64,000 bases of DNA from Halomonas nitroreducens (lineage in GTDB: Bacteria > Pseudomonadota > Gammaproteobacteria > Pseudomonadales > Halomonadaceae): the NCBI RefSeq assembly GCF_003966155.1, contig NZ_RXNS01000001.1:186001-250000 (forward strand), written 5' to 3'. The notes beneath the pieces were generated by a model. The model had not been told where the DNA came from, made no database searches, and saw nothing but the letters and a program-made list of their open reading frames with translations. The translations under genes were made by a program, and so were the position numbers. This document shows positions 40,545-50,521 of this stretch, piece after piece. Numbering within the stretch: the first letter of the stretch is position 1; each line of letters starts with the position of its first letter.

Positions 40545-42170
40545 TTATCGATCGAGCTGGATGAAGGCGGCCTGGTAGGCCGGCAGGGTCAGGGTGTTGC
40601 CGTCGAGCGAGACCTCGAAGCCATGGCCGTCGAGCGGGGTGCCGGGCTCCGGCAAGGCGGTGCTGCGGGCGTCGCCGCCGAGATTGAAGACGCACAGCAC
40701 ACGTTCACCCCGGCCCTCGCGGAGCAAGCCCAGCAGGTCCTCACCCACATCGATCAGGGTGAGATCGCCGTCGACCAGTGCCGGGTGAGCGCGGCGGAAG
40801 GCCAGCATGGCGCGGGTGGCGTTGAGCACCGAGTTGGCGTCGTCCTGCTGACGCTCGACGGCCAGCGGCCGCTGGCGCGCCTCCACCGGAAGCCAAGGCT
40901 CGACGTCGGGGGAGGGTGAGAAGCCCCCATCGGTGGCGTCGAGCCAGGGCATCGGCGTGCGGCAACCGTCGCGGCCCTTGAACTCGGGCCACAGTACCTT
41001 GCCGTAGGGATCCTGGATGCGCTCGAAGGGCACCTCGGCCTCCGGCAGGCCCAGCTCCTCGCCCTGGTAGAGGCAGACGCTGCCGCGCAGCGAGAACAGC
41101 ATCGCCAGGGCTACCTTGGGATAGGCCACGGCGTCCTCGCCGTCTCCCCAGCGAGTGGCACTTCTCACCACATCATGGTTGGACAGTGCCCAGCAGGGCC
41201 AGGCATCGCCGGCCAGGCGTTGAAAGCGTTCGATCACTTCACGGATGTAGGCCGGCGAATGCGGGTCGTTGAGCAGATCGAAGGTATAGGCCATGTGCAG
41301 CTTGTCGCCGCCGGCGGTGTACTCGGCCATGCGTTCCAGCGGCTTGTCGTCGCCGATCTCGCCTACCGTGGTGGTGCCCGGGAACTCGTCCATCAGCGCT
41401 CGCAGGTCGCGGAGGAAGTCGAGGTTCTCCGGACGGCTCAGGTCATAGACGTGGCGCTGCCAGGTATAGGGGTTGCTGTCCGGGGCCCCCAGCGTCTTGG
41501 CCTCGCCCTTTGGTACCGGCGGGTTGTCGCGCAGCTCGGGGTCGTGGAAGTAGAAGTTGACCGTGTCCAGGCGGAAGCCATCGACCCCCAGTTCCAGCCA
41601 GAAGCGCATGTTGTCGAGTTGCGCCTGGCGCACCTCCGGATGGTGGAAGTTGAGGTCCGGCTGGCTGGTCAGGAAGTTGTGCAGGTAGTACTGGCGGCGC
41701 CGGGAGTCGAAGGTCCAGGCCGCGCCGCCGAAGATCGACAGCCAGTTGTTGGGCGGAGTGCCATCGGGCTTGGGGTCGGCCCACACGTACCAGTCGGCCT
41801 TTTCATTGGTGCGGTCCAGGCGGCTCTCCCGGAACCAGGGATGCTGATCCGAGGTGTGGCTGATCACCTGGTCGATCATCACCTTGAGGCCCAGCGCGTG
41901 GGCCCGTGCCAGCAGCGCCTTGAAGTCCTCCAGGGTACCGAACATCGGGTCGACGTCGCGGTAGTCGCTGACGTCGTAGCCGAAGTCGTGCATCGGCGAG
42001 GTAAAGAAGGGCGACAGCCAGATGCCGTCCACGCCCAGGCTCGCCACGTAATCGAGGCGTTCGGTGATGCCTGGCAGGTCGCCGATGCCGTCGCCGTTGG
42101 CATCCATGAAGCTGCGCGGGTAGATCTGGTAGATGACGCCGCCGCGCCACCAGGTCAGGTTGTCTTGCAT
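40545..42170 (-). CDS. aglA: GH13 alpha-glucosidase, Halomonas HaG type
   Basis: This 541-residue protein is a GH13 alpha-glucosidase. Catalytic residues are D202 (GFRLDTVNFYF), E271 (TVGEIGDD) and D333 (LSNHDVVRSA), positions that as far as I recall coincide with those of the characterised Halomonas alpha-glucosidase. It hydrolyses terminal alpha-glucosyl bonds of short sugars, and enzymes of this type also transglucosylate. There is no signal peptide, so it is cytoplasmic. It lies between the permease AglG gene and the aglK gene. A hairpin precedes it at 42199-42236. Confidence 0.95.
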   Translation of the reverse strand: MQDNLTWWRGGVIYQIYPRSFMDANGDGIGDLPGITERLDYVASLGVDGIWLSPFFTSPMHDFGYDVSDYRDVDPMFGTLEDFKALLARAHALGLKVMIDQVISHTSDQHPWFRESRLDRTNEKADWYVWADPKPDGTPPNNWLSIFGGAAWTFDSRRRQYYLHNFLTSQPDLNFHHPEVRQAQLDNMRFWLELGVDGFRLDTVNFYFHDPELRDNPPVPKGEAKTLGAPDSNPYTWQRHVYDLSRPENLDFLRDLRALMDEFPGTTTVGEIGDDKPLERMAEYTAGGDKLHMAYTFDLLNDPHSPAYIREVIERFQRLAGDAWPCWALSNHDVVRSATRWGDGEDAVAYPKVALAMLFSLRGSVCLYQGEELGLPEAEVPFERIQDPYGKVLWPEFKGRDGCRTPMPWLDATDGGFSPSPDVEPWLPVEARQRPLAVERQQDDANSVLNATRAMLAFRRAHPALVDGDLTLIDVGEDLLGLLREGRGERVLCVFNLGGDARSTALPEPGTPLDGHGFEVSLDGNTLTLPAYQAAFIQLDR

Positions 42171-42198
42171 CTTGGGTTCCTTGATAAAAGTGGCATCG

Positions 42199-42236
42199 GG
42201 CGCGAAGACACTGCGAGTGCAGCCAGTTTTCGCGCC
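42199..42236 (-). other. Intercistronic hairpin between aglG and alpha-glucosidase genes
   Basis: Arms GGCGCGAA and TTCGCGCC are 22 bases apart with a further small stem (CTGC, GCAG) in the loop. It may stabilise the upstream transporter mRNA. Confidence 0.45.
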
Positions 42237-42240
42237 GGAT

Positions 42241-43079
<839 letters not shown>

Positions 43080-43083
<4 letters not shown>

Positions 43084-44054
43084 TGGTCGACTCCCAGTTG
43101 ACGGCGGCCCAGGTAGAGGTAGATGACGACGGCCAGGGCGATGATCAGGAACAGCATCGTCGAGGCGGCGCTGCCGTAGCCCACGTCCTGGAACTCGACC
43201 AGTTGCTGGCGAGCGTAGATCGACATGGTCATGGTGCTGGTGGAGTTGGAGGTCAGCACATAGATGACGTCGAACACGCGCAGGGCGTCGAGCAGCCGGA
43301 AGATCACCGCCACCAGCAGCGCCGGGGTGATCAGCGGCAGGGTCACGCGGAAGAACACCCTGAGCGGATGGATGCCGTCGACCTCGGCGGCCTCGTAGCA
43401 GTCCTTGGGCAGCATCTGCAGCGCGGCCAGCACCAGCAGGGCAACGAAGGGGATGGTCTTCCAGACATCGACCATGATCACTGCCCACATGGACAGGCTG
43501 GCATCGGCGGTCCAGGCCAGGGGGGCATCGATCAGCCCCAGGGCCATCAGCATGTGATTGATGATCCCGAACTGGTCATTGAGCATCCAGGCCCACATCT
43601 TGGCGGAAACGATGGTGGGGATGGCCCAGGGGATCAGCACGGCGGCGCGCACCAGCATGCGGCCCTTGAATTCGGCGTTGAGCAGCAGGGCGACGATGAT
43701 GCCGAAGACCACTTCCAGCGATACCGACACCACGCTGAAGAAGACGGTATTCCACACGGAGTTCCACCACACCGGATCGGTGAGCAGGCCGTACCAGGCG
43801 CCGTCGTCGTAGACCAGGTAGTTCTCGAAGCCAATCAGTGCGGCACCGGCGGTGTCCGACAGCGAGGCATCGGTGAGACTGAAGTAGAAGGTGCGCAGCA
43901 GCGGCCAGCCGGCCACCATGGCCAGTGCGACCAGCATCGGTGCGAGAAACAGCCAGGCGGCGCGGACCCGCTGGCGGCGCACCTTGGTGCCGCGATAGGC
44001 GGCGGAGGAAGAGCGCCCCACCGCGGGGGCGCTGTCGGTTGCCTGTGTCGTCAT
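43080..44054 (-). CDS. aglF: Alpha-glucoside ABC transporter permease (MalF-like)
   Basis: This 324-residue permease starts with a polar cytoplasmic tail, then about six helices. The EAA loop (LQMLPKDCYEAAEVDGIHPLRVFFRVTLPLI) is well preserved. It follows the binding protein gene after 12 bases and overlaps aglG by four bases. Confidence 0.93.
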
Positions 44055-44066
44055 GACGACCTCCGG

Positions 44067-45335
44067 TTACCAGCGGCGACGCTTGATGCGGGCAAGCTCA
44101 CTGTCCAGCTGGGCGACGGCTTCGGCGCCGCTCAGGTTGCCGGACAGCACGTTGTGCACCGCGTTGAAGAAGTTGTTGCTGACCCGACCGTAGTTGTCCC
44201 CGGTAGGCGCCGACGGGCGGGCCACGGCGTTGGTGAAGGTGGCATAGAGGGTGCCGAAGAAGGGCACGGCCTCGAGGACCTGTTCATCCTCGTAGAGGGA
44301 GGCGATGGTGGGGTTGTAGGCGCCCTCGATGGCACGACGCTTCTGTTCGGCCTCGCCAGTCAGGAAGGCCACCAGGTCGGCGGCGATCTCGGGATGCTGG
44401 GTATACTTGGATACCGCCAGGTTCCAGCCGCCCAGGGTGGCGGCACTGTCGCCGTCGGGACCATGGGGCAGCTGGACCACGCCGACCTTGCCGCGCACGT
44501 CGCTGTCCTCGCTCTGGGCCAGGGACCAGGCATAGGGCCAGTTGCGCATGAACACGGCGTTGCCGGACTGGAAGATGCCGCGAGCTTCTTCCTCGGTGTA
44601 GTTGAGCGCCCCGTCCGGCGAGATCTCACCGATCCAGGTGGCGGCCAGGTCGAGGGCCTCGGCGGCCTGGGGGTTGTCGATGGTGATCTCGCCCTCGGCG
44701 TCGACGATACTGCCACCGCCGTGGCTTGCCACCCATTCCAGGGCGTTGCAGGTCAGGCCCTCGTAGGCCCGGCCCTGGAAGACGTAGCCCCACATCCGGT
44801 CATTGCCGGCCGCGCGCTCGGCGGCCTGGATCTCCTCGGCGATCTCGGTCATCTCCTGCCAGGTCTCGGGGGGCTCGACGCCGTGCTGCTCGAGCAGGTC
44901 CTTGCGGTAGTAGAGCACCCCGGCATCGGTGAACCAGGGCATCGCCACCAGGCGATCATCGACGGTGTTGTTGGCCACGATGGTGTCAAAGTGGCCGGCC
45001 GCGGCGTCCGCGCCGAGGGTCTCGCGAAGGTCGAGCAGGTGATTGGCCAGCAGGCCGGGCCAGACCACATCGATCTGCATGACGTCGATGTCGCTGGACT
45101 GGGCCGAGAGGATCTGCTGGTACAGCGACAGGCGCTCGGTGGAGGAGTTGGGCGTGGAGACGATATCCACCTGGTGGCCGGTCTTTTCCTCCCACTGGGC
45201 GACGCCCTCCTCGCACAGCGCGAGTTCGGCGCCCACCGCACCACAGGAGATGGTCAGTTCGGCAGCCAGGGACGGGCTGCCGGCAGCGGCACCGGCCAGG
45301 GCGAAGGTGGAAGCGATCAGAGTCTTCTTGTGCAT
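44067..45335 (-). CDS. aglE: ABC alpha-glucoside-binding protein, first copy
   Basis: This 422-residue solute-binding protein has a signal peptide (MHKKTLIASTFALAGAAAGS, cleavage near SLAA). The mature protein shares the family-1 pattern with its paralogue at 38039-39343 (VSTPNSSTERLSLYQQIL, NALEWVASHGGGSIVDAEGE). The start at 45335 follows GAGGAA. It is the first gene of the operon aglEFG-aglA-aglK-(second binding protein)-(second glucosidase)-lacI. The divergent control region to the porin gene lies directly upstream. Confidence 0.93.
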   Translation of the reverse strand: MHKKTLIASTFALAGAAAGSPSLAAELTISCGAVGAELALCEEGVAQWEEKTGHQVDIVSTPNSSTERLSLYQQILSAQSSDIDVMQIDVVWPGLLANHLLDLRETLGADAAAGHFDTIVANNTVDDRLVAMPWFTDAGVLYYRKDLLEQHGVEPPETWQEMTEIAEEIQAAERAAGNDRMWGYVFQGRAYEGLTCNALEWVASHGGGSIVDAEGEITIDNPQAAEALDLAATWIGEISPDGALNYTEEEARGIFQSGNAVFMRNWPYAWSLAQSEDSDVRGKVGVVQLPHGPDGDSAATLGGWNLAVSKYTQHPEIAADLVAFLTGEAEQKRRAIEGAYNPTIASLYEDEQVLEAVPFFGTLYATFTNAVARPSAPTGDNYGRVSNNFFNAVHNVLSGNLSGAEAVAQLDSELARIKRRRW

Positions 45336-45424
45336 GGGGTTTCCTCGTCGGTTGTTGTTGTCCGGGGCTGGGCGCGATCCGTTGACACGCTTACCGTCGC
45401 TCACGGCGCGTGGGCCTGAAAGGT

Positions 45425-45442
45425 TACTTAAACGATTAAGAT
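45425..45442. promoter_or_regulatory. LacI-type operator candidate, imperfect
   Basis: TACTTAAACGATTAAGAT matches the 18-bp palindrome at 45636-45653 at most positions, including CTTAA and CGATTAAG. It lies 90 bases before the aglE start codon. Confidence 0.6.
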
Positions 45443-45603
45443 TGACTTGCCGCTCAGTTAACCGGTGGTGAGGCCGTCCTGCAACCTAGACTTTCGTCAC
45501 AGAAGTCTCAGCGGAAAAGCGAGCCTGTTAACCACTCGCAAGCCATTTTATTAGGTAACTTTACTAATATGCGTGAGGGTTATCGGCCCCTATTAGACAT
45601 AAG

Positions 45604-45617
45604 TTGTAATATTACAA
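45604..45617. promoter_or_regulatory. 14-base perfect palindrome, function unknown
   Basis: TTGTAATATTACAA is a perfect palindrome 18 bases left of the LacI-type operator, with a different sequence, so it may bind another regulator. Confidence 0.35.
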
Positions 45618-45635
45618 ATTTTTTTTGTCCTCCGG

Positions 45636-45653
45636 AACTTAATCGATTAAGTT
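45636..45653. promoter_or_regulatory. LacI-type operator, perfect 18-base palindrome
   Basis: AACTTAATCGATTAAGTT has the central CG of LacI-family operators. It lies on the porin side of the divergent control region. Confidence 0.7.
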
Positions 45654-45721
45654 TCCTGGCGTGTTTCATGCCCCTTGCTGGGTCGGCCGCTCCCGCGGCA
45701 ACGGCTCCGCAGGCAGGGTGA

Positions 45722-47317
<1,596 letters not shown>

Positions 47318-47360
47318 CGATAGGGCCTCGCGAGCCGGACGGCCGGCTGTTTCGATCCTT

Positions 47361-47389
47361 GCCCGTGGTATAGATGCCACGGGCTTCTT
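47361..47389 (+). terminator. Terminator after the LamB-like gene
   Basis: GCCCGTGG and CCACGGGC form an 8-bp stem with an 8-base loop, followed by TTCTT, 44 bases after the stop codon. Confidence 0.75.
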
Positions 47390-47883
47390 GGTTCCCGCCG
47401 TCCCTTCGGAACCGCCCGCCGGCCGCTGCTCTCTGGCAGCAGAGCCAAATGCCCCTTTGTTCCTCCCAAAGTACCGAGGGAACGCTCCGGTTCCTGTGCT
47501 TTACTGGGAGCATCAGATGCCGACCCCGTCTCCCGCAGGGGCAACAAGTCGCGGGAAGACGGCTGTGCCTGGCGAGCCGCCCCCTGGTCGCACCGGAATC
47601 GGCGGAGCACCTCCGCGGGTGATTCCTGCCCCGCAGGCGTGGCGCTGCGAGCGTCCCGACATGGCGACGAAGTGGCCGTCACCCCGGTGCCCTTGCCATG
47701 GGCAGCCAGGGCAACTCGGCTCGGCGCAGGGTGTCTAGAACCAGTACCGCGACATGGAGGTCGTGGTTCCCGGGAGATCCCGACCCCATTCCACGGACGG
47801 ACGACCTGCATATGGCCTGCAGCATGCGTCTGGCACTCTCGGGGCCGAAGACGCCGTGCGATGCCTGGTGACCGGAGCCGTCG
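47390..47883. other. About 490 bases without a recognisable gene
   Basis: Frames in both directions are open through base composition only and encode arginine/proline/serine-rich sequence without known motifs or ribosome sites. The last part must contain the promoter of the GAF gene. No repeat or palindrome stood out. Confidence 0.4.
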
Positions 47884-49200
47884 ATGACCACTGCCTTCCC
47901 TTACCCCGCCTCGTCTTCCAGCGGCCCGAATGCGTTGACGCTGGCGATGCTGCGGCGACAGAACCAGGTCTTCCGCGGCAGTGGCGGCGTCAGCGCTGGC
48001 AACCGCTCACAGGGGTTCCGCCCCGCCTTCTACGATATGGACACCGGTACCGTCCACCCCTCCCGGTTCGCCAGCGGCCTGGAGGCGCCCATGCACCTGC
48101 TGGATGGTCTGCCCGATGACCTGGTCGTCTCGCGTCAGGCCAATGGCCGGGTCGAGGCGGTCAAGCCCGGCATCGTGGCAGGCTTCATGCGCGACGGCCG
48201 CTTCTTTACCCGCCAGCAGGCGGCCATGGCCACGGCGCAGCCCGAGGAGCTTGCCGGTCGCCTCAGCAACCCCGGGGATCACCGCCGCCTGCTGGCGTTA
48301 TGGGAGCGCTTCATCGAGGTGCGGGAGCTGGGCGGCGACGATATCCGGCCGGTCGTCGAGTCATCCTGGCATCGCTGCCACGCCTGCTGGGTCGACCCGG
48401 AGCGGCGCCAGGCGCCGGTGGTGGCCGACACCGACGTGCTCGATCGGCATCGCGCCGGCCAGGCAGAGCTCCGCGAGGCCGCGCAACCGGTCCTGGCGCG
48501 GGCCGGCGAGGTGTTGCACGAGGAGGACAGCCTGGTGCTGCTGGCCGATCCCCAGGGGCTCGTCCTGGAAGTCGCCGGGGACCGTCAGACCCGCCGACAG
48601 GCCGAGGCGGTCAACCTGATGGCGGGCGGGCTCTGGTCGGAACGTGACGTGGGCACCAATGCCATCGGCACGGCCCTGACCGCCGCCGAGCCGGTACAGC
48701 TCTACGGGGCCGAGCACTTCTGCACGGGCATCAAGCGCTATACCTGCTCGGCCGATGTGATCCGCGACCCGCACGACGGCCGGGTCCTGGGGGTGATCGA
48801 CCTCTCGGGCCGGACCCGCAGCCATCGACCCCATGCCCTCGACTTCGCGATGTCGGCCGCCCGCCTGGTCGAGGCCAACCTGAGGGCCGATTACTTCCAC
48901 GACCGTGACCAGGTGATCGAGGCGAGCCGGCATGCCTTCCGCTGCTGGCAGGGCGAGGGCCTGCTGGCCTTCGATCGTCGTGGTCGGCTGGTCAAGGCCA
49001 ATACACCGGCCCATGACGCCCTCCGTCTCCTCGGCGCCGACATGGCACTGACGCCCCAGACTCGCTTGCCATCGCTGGACCGGGAGGCGTCCAGCGAGAC
49101 CCGGGTAGTGCCGGCGTGGCTGGCAAGCCAGGAGCGCCAACCGCTGGGGCCGCCTGGCCGCGAAGTGGGCACCCTGGTGAGGTTGTCGGCGAGCGCCTGA
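47884..49200 (+). CDS. GAF-domain protein related to AcoR-type activators, without AAA+ or HTH
   Basis: This 438-residue protein has three parts. Residues about 20-118 (NQVFRGSGGVSAGNRSQGF to TRQQAAMA) form a small domain that resembles stand-alone hypothetical proteins rather than activator sequence. Residues about 130-345 are the N-terminal sensory region of AcoR-like sigma-54 activators (VVESSWHRC, ERDVGTNAIGTAL, HFCTGIKRYTCSADVIRDP, GVIDLSGRT). The tail is PAS-like (GEGLLAFDRRGRLVKANTPAHDAL). The AAA+ and DNA-binding domains are missing and do not occur in another frame before the next gene. It may act as a sensor partner of the kinase system downstream. Confidence 0.75.
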   Translation: MTTAFPYPASSSSGPNALTLAMLRRQNQVFRGSGGVSAGNRSQGFRPAFYDMDTGTVHPSRFASGLEAPMHLLDGLPDDLVVSRQANGRVEAVKPGIVAGFMRDGRFFTRQQAAMATAQPEELAGRLSNPGDHRRLLALWERFIEVRELGGDDIRPVVESSWHRCHACWVDPERRQAPVVADTDVLDRHRAGQAELREAAQPVLARAGEVLHEEDSLVLLADPQGLVLEVAGDRQTRRQAEAVNLMAGGLWSERDVGTNAIGTALTAAEPVQLYGAEHFCTGIKRYTCSADVIRDPHDGRVLGVIDLSGRTRSHRPHALDFAMSAARLVEANLRADYFHDRDQVIEASRHAFRCWQGEGLLAFDRRGRLVKANTPAHDALRLLGADMALTPQTRLPSLDREASSETRVVPAWLASQERQPLGPPGREVGTLVRLSASA

Positions 49201-49228
49201 GGGGCAGTCAGCGACGTGACTCCTCCGG

Positions 49229-49270
49229 AAGTCGCATTCACGGCGACAAGGAGGGCACTCAAGTCGCATT
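49229..49270 (+). promoter_or_regulatory. Tandem direct repeat upstream of the FIST gene
   Basis: AAGTCGCATT occurs at 49229-49238 and again at 49261-49270, a spacing of 32 bases or three helical turns, so both copies face the same side of the helix. This fits paired regulator sites or an activator array. Confidence 0.45.
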
Positions 49271-49330
49271 TCCCGCCGCCGCGCGTCTCTCTAGACTGGA
49301 GGAGCCGCCCTCGCCGATGAGTGTCCCCGC

Positions 49331-50521
49331 ATGGAGATCGATCCGTCACCCTTGCCTCCCGTTGACCACGCACCTGCGGAGCCCCCCGTGCTGGTCGCCC
49401 AGTCGCGGGCCCGGGAGCCCGACATGGCCGCCCAGGATCTGGCCCGCCGCCTGCTGCATCCCTGTCTCGGCGGGGTGCTGTTCTTCTGTTCCGCGGAGTA
49501 TGATCTCGACGCCCTGGGCCGGGCCCTGGAGGAGCATTTCGGCGGCGTCTCGCTGTGTGGCTGCACCACCGCCGGCGAGATCGGCGAGGATGGGTATGGC
49601 CGTGGGGGCATCACCGCCATCGGCTTCGATCAACGCTACTTCGCCTTCGCCCATGCACTGATCGAGGATCTCGACGGTGTCTCGCTGCTCGACGCCCAGC
49701 GGCTGAGCGACCGGCTGCTTGACCGCTGCCGTCAGGCGGCGATCGCCCCCATCAAGGGCCATAGCTTCGCCCTGACCCTGCTCGATGGCCTCTCGGCCAG
49801 CGAGGAACAGGTGCTGGCGACCCTCAATGCCGCGCTCGGCAGCATTCCCCATTTCGGCGGCAGCGCCGGGGACGACAACCGCCTCGCCGGCACCCATGTC
49901 TACGGTGAGGGCCGCTTTCGTGGCGGGGCGGCGGTGGTGGTGATGGTTACCACCGTCCTCGACTTCGAGGTGTTCACCACTCACCACCTGCGCCCGCTGG
50001 ACGACAAGCTGGTGGTGACCGCCGCCGACCGCGAGCAACGTCGCGTGATCGAGCTCAACGCCGAGCCTGCCGCCGAGGAGTATGCCCGGCTGGTGGGCTG
50101 TGCGGTGGCGGATCTCGACGAGGAGGTCTTCGCCCGCCATCCACTGGCCGTGCGGCTGCACGACCGGACCTATGTGCGCTCGATCCAGCGCGTCAACGAC
50201 GACCTCAGCCTGAGCTTCTATTGCGCCGTGGAGAACGGCATCGTGCTCACGGCCATGGCCGCCGCGCCGCTGCTCGACGACCTGCAACGGGTGTTCGACG
50301 ATATCGTCGCGCGGCAGGGGCCGCCGCAGCTGGTGATCGGCTGCGACTGCTTCCTGCGTCGCCTGGAGATCGACCTGGACGGCCTGAGCGACGCCGCCTC
50401 CCGGCTGCTGAGCCGCTATCGCGTGGTGGGGTTCAATACCTACGGAGAGCAATGCAATGGGCTGCACCTCAACCAGACCTTCACCGGAGTGGTCATCGGC
50501 CATGGCCGCCGCCGCACCTGA
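49331..50521 (+). CDS. FIST-domain sensory protein
   Basis: This 396-residue protein has FIST N and FIST C domains, proposed to bind small ligands such as amino acids in signal transduction. Visible features are VLFFCSAEYDLDALGRALEE, the SLCGCTTAGEIGEDGY motif, IPHFGGSAGDDNR and the late LVIGCDCFLRRLEID with GFNTYGEQCNGLHLNQTFTGVVI. It has no transmembrane helix and is probably cytoplasmic. The following kinase gene starts within its last 20 bases, so FIST and kinase are made together and probably form a sensor complex. Confidence 0.92.
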   Translation: MEIDPSPLPPVDHAPAEPPVLVAQSRAREPDMAAQDLARRLLHPCLGGVLFFCSAEYDLDALGRALEEHFGGVSLCGCTTAGEIGEDGYGRGGITAIGFDQRYFAFAHALIEDLDGVSLLDAQRLSDRLLDRCRQAAIAPIKGHSFALTLLDGLSASEEQVLATLNAALGSIPHFGGSAGDDNRLAGTHVYGEGRFRGGAAVVVMVTTVLDFEVFTTHHLRPLDDKLVVTAADREQRRVIELNAEPAAEEYARLVGCAVADLDEEVFARHPLAVRLHDRTYVRSIQRVNDDLSLSFYCAVENGIVLTAMAAAPLLDDLQRVFDDIVARQGPPQLVIGCDCFLRRLEIDLDGLSDAASRLLSRYRVVGFNTYGEQCNGLHLNQTFTGVVIGHGRRRT

